NCBI RefSeq assembly: GCF_003217215.1
Contig: NZ_QJTD01000001.1
Coordinates: 62,001-126,000, forward strand
Length of the DNA: 64,000 bases
Reading direction: 5' to 3'
DNA from: Winogradskyella epiphytica
Lineage (GTDB): Bacteria > Bacteroidota > Bacteroidia > Flavobacteriales > Flavobacteriaceae
Below, in pieces: positions 1 through 6,567 of the stretch (position 1 is its first letter; the number at the start of each line of letters is the position of its first letter). The position numbers were made by a program, and so were the translations under genes. Under the pieces are notes generated by a model. It was not told where the DNA came from and made no database searches. It was given only the letters and a program-made list of their open reading frames with translations.

Positions 1-259
1 GAATGCCGAAGTACAAACCCGAGAAGTCATCAAGAATATTGAAAAGAACTTAGCTAAAGTTGGTGCAACCTTAAAAGATGTGGTAGATGTAACTTCGTTT
101 TTAGTAAATATGAACGATTTTGCAGGTTATAACAAAGCCTATGCAGAATTCTTTGATAAAGAAACAGGACCAACAAGAACTACTGTTGCAGTACATCAGT
201 TACCTCATCCTGATTTAGTGGTTGAAATCAAAGTTATGGCGTATAAAAAACAAGACTAA
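1..259 (+). CDS. RidA/YjgF family deaminase, 3' part (probable 2-aminomuconate deaminase)
   Basis: The reading frame enters from the left edge (first full codon at 2) and stops at 257-259; 85 residues are visible, so only the 5' end is missing. The C-terminal half is typical of the RidA/YER057c/UK114 family: a GPTRTTV segment carrying the conserved arginine that binds the imine or carboxylate, then VVEIKVMAY with the conserved glutamate. RidA proteins hydrolyse reactive enamines and imines. Members next to aminomuconate semialdehyde dehydrogenase and ACMSD genes, as here, are normally 2-aminomuconate deaminases, converting 2-aminomuconate to 2-oxo-3-hexenedioate plus ammonia. The family is clear from sequence; the specific substrate is inferred from the neighbours. 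Confidence 0.85.
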   Translation, partial: NAEVQTREVIKNIEKNLAKVGATLKDVVDVTSFLVNMNDFAGYNKAYAEFFDKETGPTRTTVAVHQLPHPDLVVEIKVMAYKKQD

Positions 260-316
260 GACTTAATAAAAATTAATTCGAATTCTTTTCTTTAAGTTCG
301 ATTATCTGTGAATAAA

Positions 317-1756
317 ATGAACATACAAAACTACATCAACGGAAATTTCCATAACCCAACTAACGATGATTGGATAGACAACTACAATCCATCAAATGGC
401 GAGGTCTATGGACAAATTCCAAACTCAACAAAGGAAGATGTTGAAAACGCTTATATCGCAGCGAAATCAGCTTTTCCGAGTTGGTCACAGACAACATTGG
501 AAGAGCGCAGTAGAATCCTTATTAAGATTTCTGAATTACTCGAAGAAAACTTACAACGTTTTGCTGAGGCCGAAAGTAAAGACAACGGAAAACCAATTAG
601 TTTAGCAAAGGCTGTCGATATACCAAGAGCAGCGAGCAACTTTCGTTTTTTTGGCAATGCCATTACTCAATTTGCTAGTGAAAGCCATGAAAGTATTGGC
701 CTACAAGCTATCAACTACACCTTACGTCAACCCATCGGTGTTGTAGGTTGTATTTCCCCGTGGAATCTTCCGCTTTATTTATTTACGTGGAAAATCGCGC
801 CAGCTATTGCTGCTGGAAACTGTGTCGTTGCCAAACCGAGTGAAGTCACGCCTATGACCGCCTATTTATTAGGGGAAATCTGCAATGAAGCTGGACTTCC
901 TAAAGGCGTTTTAAATATTGTTCATGGATTAGGAACCACAACAGGTCAAGCTATTATTGAACATCAAGACATAAAAGCCATTTCATTTACAGGAGGAACA
1001 GCAACTGGTGCACATATCGCTAAAGTAGCCGCTCCCATGTTTAAAAAACTATCCTTGGAATTAGGCGGAAAAAACCCAAATATCATTTTCGCCGATTGTG
1101 ATTATGAGGATATGTTAAGCACTACAGTCCGATCTTCCTTTGCAAATCAAGGTCAAATCTGTTTATGTGGAAGTCGCATTTTTGTAGAAGCTTCCATTTA
1201 TGAGAAGTTCAAAAAAGATTTTGTTGAAAAAGTAAAGCAATTAAAAGTTGGTCATCCTTCAAAAGACGATACCAATATTGGTGCTTTGGTTTCAAAACCA
1301 CATTTAGAAAAAGTAAAAGAATATATCGCCATCGCCAAAGACGAACACGGTTCTATTTTATGCGGCGGAAACGAAGTGACTATTGAAGGTTTTGAAAACG
1401 GCTATTATTTAGAACCAACGGTCATTGAAGTTCCTAATGACGACTGTCGTGTGAATCAAGAAGAAATTTTTGGACCTGTGGTGACTATTATGCCTTTTAA
1501 TTCTGAAGACGAAGTTCTTCAAATGGCCAACAAAGTGAAGTACGGATTATCCGCTACACTTTGGACGAACAATTTAAAACGCACCATGAAAATGAGTAAT
1601 GAATTACAAGCAGGAATCGTTTGGGTAAACACTTGGATGATGCGTGATTTACGAACACCTTTTGGTGGTGTAAAAGCATCCGGTGTTGGCAGAGAAGGCG
1701 GATTTGAAGCTTTACGCTTTTTTACCGAAGCTAAGAATGTTTGTATAAAATATTAA
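317..1756 (+). CDS. 2-aminomuconate 6-semialdehyde dehydrogenase (aldehyde dehydrogenase family)
   Basis: A 479-residue NAD(P)-dependent aldehyde dehydrogenase of normal length. The catalytic cysteine is Cys282 in NQGQICLCGSR and the general-base glutamate is Glu248 in LELGGKNP; the SPWNLPL and SFTGG cofactor-binding segments are present. The NPSNGEVYGQIP opening and WMMRDLRTPFGGVKASG ending resemble hydroxymuconic/aminomuconic semialdehyde dehydrogenases, and the gene lies between a RidA deaminase and 3-hydroxyanthranilate pathway genes. It would oxidise 2-aminomuconate 6-semialdehyde to 2-aminomuconate in the cytoplasm. An in-frame GTG at 308 exists, but the ATG at 317 aligns with the usual family N-terminus. 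Confidence 0.85.
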   Translation: MNIQNYINGNFHNPTNDDWIDNYNPSNGEVYGQIPNSTKEDVENAYIAAKSAFPSWSQTTLEERSRILIKISELLEENLQRFAEAESKDNGKPISLAKAVDIPRAASNFRFFGNAITQFASESHESIGLQAINYTLRQPIGVVGCISPWNLPLYLFTWKIAPAIAAGNCVVAKPSEVTPMTAYLLGEICNEAGLPKGVLNIVHGLGTTTGQAIIEHQDIKAISFTGGTATGAHIAKVAAPMFKKLSLELGGKNPNIIFADCDYEDMLSTTVRSSFANQGQICLCGSRIFVEASIYEKFKKDFVEKVKQLKVGHPSKDDTNIGALVSKPHLEKVKEYIAIAKDEHGSILCGGNEVTIEGFENGYYLEPTVIEVPNDDCRVNQEEIFGPVVTIMPFNSEDEVLQMANKVKYGLSATLWTNNLKRTMKMSNELQAGIVWVNTWMMRDLRTPFGGVKASGVGREGGFEALRFFTEAKNVCIKY

Positions 1757-1774
1757 TTCCCACTATCGTGGGAA
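1757..1774. repeat. Small palindrome directly after the ALDH stop codon
   Basis: Seven-base arms TTCCCAC and GTGGGAA around a TATC loop begin at the base after the stop codon. There is no following T-run, so it is not a classical terminator. It resembles the short dispersed intergenic palindromes of flavobacterial genomes (from memory). Confidence 0.5.
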
Positions 1775-1811
1775 TCTCATAAAATAAAACGAGATTAATT
1801 TTTAAAAGATC

Positions 1812-1825
1812 CCTGCCTTCGCAGG
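1812..1825 (+). promoter_or_regulatory. Leader hairpin just upstream of the SDR start codon
   Basis: CCTGC and GCAGG pair around a CTTC loop, ending 7 nt before the ATG at 1833, so the hairpin lies in the ribosome-binding region. The sequence between stem and start, AGGAAATATTATG, is identical to that in front of the ACMSD gene at 3526. It may be a dispersed palindrome that landed here or a translational control element. Confidence 0.4.
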
Positions 1826-1832
1826 AAATATT

Positions 1833-2615
1833 ATGAATCTAAACCTAAACAACAAATACGCATTAGTTTGCGGTAGTACAGCAGGAATCGGAAAAGCCAC
1901 AGCAATGGCCTTAGCAGCAGAAGGTGTTCAAGTGACACTTGTAGCAAGAAATGAGGACAAACTTAAAATGGTTCTTTCAGAATTACCTCAACAAAAACAA
2001 CACGACTACATTGTTGCCGATTTTTCAAACCCAATGGAATTGAAAGAAAAAGTCTCAGCCTATATTTCTAAGATTCATGGATTTCATATCCTAGTGAACA
2101 ATACCGGAGGCCCAAAAGGCGGACCTATCTTTTCAGCGGAAGTTGCTGAGTTTGATTCGGCTTTTACGCAACACTTAAAATGTAATCACGTCCTAGCGCA
2201 AACTGTTGTTCCTTTTATGAAAAGTGAAGGCTATGGTAGAATCGTTAATGTGATTTCAACCTCTGTAAAACAACCATTAGACGGTCTTGGCGTTAGTAAT
2301 ACCATTCGTGGCGCTGTTGCCAACTGGAGTAAAACTTTAGCTAATGAATTAGGCGAATTTGGAATTACAGTTAACAACGTTTTACCAGGAGCCACAGGTA
2401 CCGAACGTCTGTCTGAAATTATAAAAAACAAAGCGAGCAAAACAGGAAAAACTGAAGAAGAATCTGCCAATGCAATGAAAAGTGCAGTGCCAGCTAGACG
2501 TTTCGCTAAACCTGAAGAGTTAGCAGATGCCATTACGTTTTTAGCCAGTGAACGTGCTGCCTATATCAATGGTATTAATTTACCTGTGGATGGTGGACGA
2601 ACTAAATCCCTCTAA
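1833..2615 (+). CDS. SDR family protein lacking the canonical Tyr/Lys pair
   Basis: A 260-residue Rossmann protein of short-chain dehydrogenase length. The cofactor loop GSTAGIG (residues 14-20) and the VNNTGG segment (about 88-93) are classical. In the active site, where YxxxK is expected, the sequence reads SNTIR (155-159), so Tyr is Ser and Lys is Arg; serines 142 and 144 remain. This fits the BKR-like SDR subgroup known to have an imperfect catalytic tetrad. It sits inside the 3-hydroxyanthranilate degradation cluster and may act on an aminomuconate intermediate or have a non-redox role. The fold is certain, the reaction unknown. Confidence 0.85.
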   Translation: MNLNLNNKYALVCGSTAGIGKATAMALAAEGVQVTLVARNEDKLKMVLSELPQQKQHDYIVADFSNPMELKEKVSAYISKIHGFHILVNNTGGPKGGPIFSAEVAEFDSAFTQHLKCNHVLAQTVVPFMKSEGYGRIVNVISTSVKQPLDGLGVSNTIRGAVANWSKTLANELGEFGITVNNVLPGATGTERLSEIIKNKASKTGKTEEESANAMKSAVPARRFAKPEELADAITFLASERAAYINGINLPVDGGRTKSL

Positions 2616-2691
2616 AACGCTTCAACTAAACCGATCACATTAATTAAGGATTATTACAATCACTAAAATTTCAACTGTATCTTTAAAATTT

Positions 2692-2724
2692 AGACCTCAC
2701 AGGTTTTAAAAACCTGTGAGGTCT
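2692..2724. repeat. 33-nt inverted repeat (REP/MITE-like or terminator)
   Basis: Arms of 16 nt (2692-2707 and 2709-2724) are perfect reverse complements around a single A. Neither side has a strong T-run. It lies 76 bases after the SDR stop. The same type of sequence is, to my recollection, a dispersed intergenic palindrome in Bacteroidota genomes. It could also end transcription of the SDR message. No second copy was noticed in this window. Confidence 0.7.
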
Positions 2725-2902
2725 TTGTATATTAGTGGACGTTTAATAAACTCATGTTGGTAATTAGACTACAATAAGTTGAATTTTCCAACATAAGGTA
2801 TTGTATAACAATTATTCTTATTCGCCCGATTAAGAATTCCTTCCCACGCGTTGTGACCGCCACAATTAGATAAGGAAGGTTAGGAAGGGCTTTCTATGTA
2901 TC

Positions 2903-3439
2903 ATGAGCAAAATATATCCTCCTATTAACTTTAAAGAATGGATTGAAGAAAACCGTCATTTATTAAAGCCACCTGTTGGTAATAAAGTGGTTTGGCAAGA
3001 TGGCGATTTTATTGTGATGGTCGTTGGTGGACCAAACAGTAGAAAGGATTATCACTATAATGAAACGCCTGAATTTTTCTATCAGATTGAAGGAAACATG
3101 ATTCTTAAGGTGATTGAAAATGGTGAACCTAAAGATATTCACATCAATGAAGGGGATATTTTTCTATTACCTCCAAAAGTACCTCATTCACCACAGCGTG
3201 AAGCTAATACCGTTGGCTTAGTCATTGAATATCCAAGAGATGAAGGTGTAAAAGATGCCTTACTTTGGTTCTGTGAAAATTGCACAACCAAGCTGTATGA
3301 AGAGGATTTTACCGTTGAAAATATTGAAACTGATATGCCGAAAATTTTCGACAAATATTATGGTGATAAGGACAAACGTAAATGTCCGAATTGCGGTGAA
3401 ATCATGGAACCACCTAAAAAAGTTCAGATAGAAGACTAA
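2903..3439 (+). CDS. nbaC: 3-hydroxyanthranilate 3,4-dioxygenase
   Basis: A 178-residue cupin that opens the ring of 3-hydroxyanthranilate, giving 2-amino-3-carboxymuconate 6-semialdehyde. The iron ligands His51, Glu57 (HYNETPEFF) and His95 (VPHSPQR) and the substrate arginines Arg47 and Arg99 all fall at the positions known for the bacterial enzyme. The C-terminus carries two CxxC pairs (Cys124/127 and Cys161/164) that form the rubredoxin-like second iron site of bacterial members. The next gene, ACMSD, uses its product. The preceding gap holds a TTGTG/CACAA hairpin at 2851-2865. Confidence 0.95.
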   Translation: MSKIYPPINFKEWIEENRHLLKPPVGNKVVWQDGDFIVMVVGGPNSRKDYHYNETPEFFYQIEGNMILKVIENGEPKDIHINEGDIFLLPPKVPHSPQREANTVGLVIEYPRDEGVKDALLWFCENCTTKLYEEDFTVENIETDMPKIFDKYYGDKDKRKCPNCGEIMEPPKKVQIED

Positions 3440-3503
3440 CTTTCAAAAGGCATAAAACACAAGACTTAAATACAATCTAAGAGACTAATCTCTTATTAAA
3501 AAA

Positions 3504-3520
3504 TTCCTGTTCCGTAGGAA
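3504..3520 (+). promoter_or_regulatory. Leader hairpin just upstream of the ACMSD start codon
   Basis: TTCCT and AGGAA arms enclose a 7-nt loop and end 5 nt before the ATG at 3526. The junction AGGAAATATTATG is identical to that before the SDR gene at 1833, which suggests either the same dispersed palindrome or shared translational control in the two leaders. Confidence 0.4.
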
Positions 3521-3525
3521 ATATT

Positions 3526-4614
3526 ATGGCAGAAAAACGAAAACTAAGAATAAACGGTCACTCTCACCTCCTTCCCTATCCTGAAGAAATTCCACAATTC
3601 ATGAAAGACAAAGGGATTTTTTGGGTTGATAAAGACCGAAAATACATGCTTCAAAAAGATTGGAATAGACCAATTACGGATTCTAGCTTTTTCTTGGATG
3701 AGAAATTAGCATGGATGGAGCGCTTTAAAATTGATCATGCTGTAGTTTTAAACTTATCTCAGTTATATGGGAACGGTTTGCGAGTTGAAGAAATGAAACA
3801 AGCGTTACGTTTTCAGAATGATTTTAATGCAAAAGTTCAACGTGAAAATCCATCAAAATTCACTTGTGGATTTGTTGTGCATCCTGGTTTTGTTAGAGGT
3901 GCTTGTTGGGAAATTGAACGCTGTGTTGAAGAATTAGGCATGCAGCTTTTGTGTTTACCTACCCATTATATGGATACCATAGGAACATGGCGTTGTATTT
4001 TTGATGAAGAAAACGAACCGATTTTCGAGTTGGCAAATAAATATAATTTAGCCATTGAAATTCACCCTTACGATGGCGAGAAGTTTATAAAATTAGAAAA
4101 TACCTCATGGCGTTTTCATTTGATATGGATGTTAGCCCAATGTGCTGATGCGTATCACTTTTTAACCCTAAATGGTTATCAAGATAAATACCCTAATATG
4201 CGAACTTGCTTTGCTCATGGAGGACAATTAGCTCAAATTAATTTAGGTCGAAGAATTCAAGGATTTGATGGTCGTCCAGATTTATTTGAAGGTAAAAGTC
4301 ACCCACGAAAAGCTGTTGGTCATAAGAACATATTTTTTGACACCTTAGTTCATGATACAGGAGGCTTAGAATTACTGATTAAAAACCAAGGTTCTAAACA
4401 AGTGTTAATGGGCTTAGATGATCCGTATCCTCTTGGTGAAATGGAAAGCGAAAAGCAATCCTCTTATCCTGGTAAAATTTTAGATTTAGCTATAGAAAGA
4501 GACATTATTTCTGAAACAGAACGCGATGCTATTTGGGAGGATAATGTTATTCAATGGTTATGCGGAGATGATGAAGCGGCTAAGCAAAAATTAATTTCTA
4601 GAATAACGTCATAA
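3526..4614 (+). CDS. 2-amino-3-carboxymuconate 6-semialdehyde decarboxylase (ACMSD)
   Basis: A 362-residue amidohydrolase-superfamily decarboxylase. The metal site is readable: His12 and His14 in INGHSH, His180 in IEIHPYD, and Asp298 in MGLDDPY; His231 in FAHGGQ is the catalytic histidine and Arg48 matches the substrate arginine. The enzyme removes CO2 from ACMS, diverting it from spontaneous quinolinate formation to 2-aminomuconate semialdehyde, the substrate of the ALDH encoded at 317. With RidA, ALDH and the dioxygenase this forms a catabolic route, not an NAD-biosynthetic one. It follows nbaC by 86 bases, probably in the same transcript. Confidence 0.93.
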   Translation: MAEKRKLRINGHSHLLPYPEEIPQFMKDKGIFWVDKDRKYMLQKDWNRPITDSSFFLDEKLAWMERFKIDHAVVLNLSQLYGNGLRVEEMKQALRFQNDFNAKVQRENPSKFTCGFVVHPGFVRGACWEIERCVEELGMQLLCLPTHYMDTIGTWRCIFDEENEPIFELANKYNLAIEIHPYDGEKFIKLENTSWRFHLIWMLAQCADAYHFLTLNGYQDKYPNMRTCFAHGGQLAQINLGRRIQGFDGRPDLFEGKSHPRKAVGHKNIFFDTLVHDTGGLELLIKNQGSKQVLMGLDDPYPLGEMESEKQSSYPGKILDLAIERDIISETERDAIWEDNVIQWLCGDDEAAKQKLISRITS

Positions 4615-4639
4615 ACATCAAAGCTTCAGTATTTACTAT

Positions 4640-4647
4640 TATTTTTG
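4640..4647 (+). promoter_or_regulatory. -7 promoter box TATTTTTG for the O-methyltransferase operon
   Basis: Matches the Bacteroidota consensus TAnnTTTG, 39 bases upstream of the ATG at 4687. No clear -33 TTTG at normal spacing. Confidence 0.45.
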
Positions 4648-4686
4648 CAGCCTGATTTAGACGATCAGTATTAATAATTTACCTCT

Positions 4687-5328
4687 ATGTATTTTTTACC
4701 TGAAGACCTTGACAATTATGTAGTAGCACATTCGGAACAAGAGCCTGAATTGCTGCAACAGCTTACTCGAGAAACTTATCAAAAAATATTACAACCCATC
4801 ATGCTCAGTGGTCCGTATCAAGGGCGTGTTTTGAGTATGATTTCAAAGTTAATTCGTCCTAAATCCATTTTAGAATTAGGCACGTTTACGGGCTATTCAA
4901 CCTTATGTTTAGCGGAAGGCTTAGCACCTAATGGAGAACTACACACCATCGATATCAATGAAGAATTGGTTGATTTTCAACGAAAATATTTTGATAAGTC
5001 TGATTATGGAGAACAAATTATTCAACATACAGGAAGCGCTTTAGACATCATTCCAAAATTAGATCAAACGTTTGACCTTGTTTTTATTGATGCTGATAAG
5101 CCGAACTATTCTAATTACTTCCATCTAATTATTGATAAGTTGAAAAAAGGTGGAATTATTCTTTCAGATAATGTTCTTTGGCATGGAAAAGTGGTAGAAC
5201 CTTTAAATGATAAAGATAAATCTACTAAAGCCGTATTGGAATATAATACGCTTTTGAAAAATGATAAACGTATTGAAACTGTGCTCTTACCTATTAGAGA
5301 TGGATTAACCATTAGCAGAAAAAAATGA
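4687..5328 (+). CDS. Class I SAM-dependent O-methyltransferase (COMT/CCoAOMT type)
   Basis: A 213-residue methyltransferase of family 3. The SAM-binding motif ILELGTFTGYST (61-72), the acidic strand-2 end IDIN (about 88-91) and the metal-binding FIDADKPNY segment (Asp135, Asp137) with SDNVLWHG downstream match catechol/caffeoyl-CoA O-methyltransferases. It would methylate a hydroxyl on a small aromatic acceptor using a divalent cation; the natural acceptor in flavobacteria is unknown. It overlaps the next gene by 4 nt (ATGA), implying translational coupling to the HipA-like kinase. Confidence 0.85.
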   Translation: MYFLPEDLDNYVVAHSEQEPELLQQLTRETYQKILQPIMLSGPYQGRVLSMISKLIRPKSILELGTFTGYSTLCLAEGLAPNGELHTIDINEELVDFQRKYFDKSDYGEQIIQHTGSALDIIPKLDQTFDLVFIDADKPNYSNYFHLIIDKLKKGGIILSDNVLWHGKVVEPLNDKDKSTKAVLEYNTLLKNDKRIETVLLPIRDGLTISRKK

Positions 5329-6119
5329 TTTCAAAACCAATGGGTAAAATAGATATACGAACAGTAGATGTTGTAAAATACGTCACACCACTGAGAGAAG
5401 GTGGTTCTCTTCCTGCCATAGTTAAAGCGGACGATGATTTTCTTTACGTTTTAAAGTTTAGAGGCGCTGGTCAAGGGAAAAAAGCTTTAATCGCGGAATT
5501 CATCGGAGGAGAACTAGCAAGAGCTATTGGTCTAAAAGTCCCTGAATTGGTATTCATGAATTTAGATGATTCTTTCAGTAAAACTGAACCTGATGAAGAG
5601 ATTCAAGACTTACTAAAATTTAGTATTGGTTTAAATTTAGGCCTTCATTATTTAAGTGGGTCTATCACTTTTGACCCCTTAGTATCTGTTGCAGATGCTC
5701 TGACTTCTTCCAAAATAGTTCTATTTGACAGCATTGTTAGCAATATTGACCGCACCGCTAAAAACACTAATCTCCTAAATTGGAATAACGAATTATGGGT
5801 GATAGACAATGGTGCAAGTTTCTATTTTCACCATAATTGGAACACCTGGAAAAATCACCTTGACAAAACTTTTCCTCTTATAAAAGACCATGTTCTTTTG
5901 GAACGTGCTACACTATTGGATGAAGCTTCTAAGGCGATTATAAAAGCCTTGGATAAAGACACTATTGAAGATATTATTTATAAAATTCCTGAAGATTGGT
6001 TATTAAGCGAATCTGAGCCGCTCACTCCAAATGAAATGAGAGAAGCCTATATTGAATACCTAAATTCAAGACTCTCAAAAATTGACTCATTAGTTAAAGA
6101 AGCTGAAGATGCAAGATAA
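5325..6119 (+). CDS. HipA-like kinase domain protein (HipA_2 type)
   Basis: 264 residues, much shorter than true HipA toxins (about 440). Kinase-like features are visible: Lys44 in YVLKFRG as ATP-binding lysine, Asp142 and Asn147/Asn149 in NIDRTAKNTN as catalytic loop, and Asp161 in WVIDNGASF as metal-binding aspartate. It is therefore probably an active phosphotransferase. It lacks the separate HipA N-terminal domain and has no HipB antitoxin beside it; instead it overlaps a DUF3037 gene by 11 nt. Start taken as the ATG in the ATGA overlap; Met6 at 5340 is the alternative. The target is unknown. Confidence 0.75.
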   Translation: MISKPMGKIDIRTVDVVKYVTPLREGGSLPAIVKADDDFLYVLKFRGAGQGKKALIAEFIGGELARAIGLKVPELVFMNLDDSFSKTEPDEEIQDLLKFSIGLNLGLHYLSGSITFDPLVSVADALTSSKIVLFDSIVSNIDRTAKNTNLLNWNNELWVIDNGASFYFHHNWNTWKNHLDKTFPLIKDHVLLERATLLDEASKAIIKALDKDTIEDIIYKIPEDWLLSESEPLTPNEMREAYIEYLNSRLSKIDSLVKEAEDAR

Positions 6120-6492
6120 AGTTACTTTTGAATATGCCATTATACGACTCGTTCCTAAAGTTGAACGCGAGGAATTTTTTAATATCGGTGTGATATTATT
6201 CTCAAAACGAAAAAAATTCCTTGGAGTTAAATATAAAATCAATCAAAAAAAATTTGATGCCTATTCATGTGATTTAGACTTAGAAGCCATTAATAATTAT
6301 TTAAAATCATGGGAATTAATTTGTAAAGGCGATGCATCAGCGGGTGTTATTGGTCAGTTTGAATTATCAGACCGCTTCAGATGGTTAGCAGCTTCAAGAA
6401 GTACCATAATTCAAAGTTCAAAAACACATGCTGGATTAACTGACAATCCTGAAAAAGAATTAAAAGCCATTTTTGAATCTTGTGTTTTATAA
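6109..6492 (+). CDS. DUF3037 domain protein
   Basis: A 127-residue protein that I recognise as DUF3037 from its opening (FEYAIIRLVPKVEREEFFNIGVILFSK) and conserved aromatic and charged pattern. No catalytic motif, signal peptide or membrane segment is evident. It begins inside the 3' end of the HipA-like kinase gene, so the two products are presumably made in fixed ratio. DUF3037 genes next to HipA_2 genes recur in other bacteria (from memory), which suggests a functional pair such as substrate, regulator or antitoxin of the kinase. That role is inference only. Confidence 0.75.
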   Translation: MQDKVTFEYAIIRLVPKVEREEFFNIGVILFSKRKKFLGVKYKINQKKFDAYSCDLDLEAINNYLKSWELICKGDASAGVIGQFELSDRFRWLAASRSTIIQSSKTHAGLTDNPEKELKAIFESCVL

Positions 6493-6513
6493 ACATCTGG
6501 CCCTCTGTTATAT

Positions 6514-6549
6514 AAAAAAAAGCCTCTCTAAATTAGAAAGGCTTTTTTT
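6514..6549. terminator. Bidirectional terminator between DUF3037 and the subtilase
   Basis: An A-run plus AGCCT (to 6525) pairs with AGGCT plus T-run (6539-6548). A- and T-tracts on both sides allow termination for the converging genes on either strand. Confidence 0.75.
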
Positions 6550-6567
6550 GTTAAATCAGTATATAGC

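Noticed and set aside
3274-3393. CxxC pairs in the 3-hydroxyanthranilate dioxygenase as a fused zinc ribbon
   Set aside because: Both pairs match the rubredoxin-like iron site built into bacterial 3-hydroxyanthranilate dioxygenases, so no fusion is needed.
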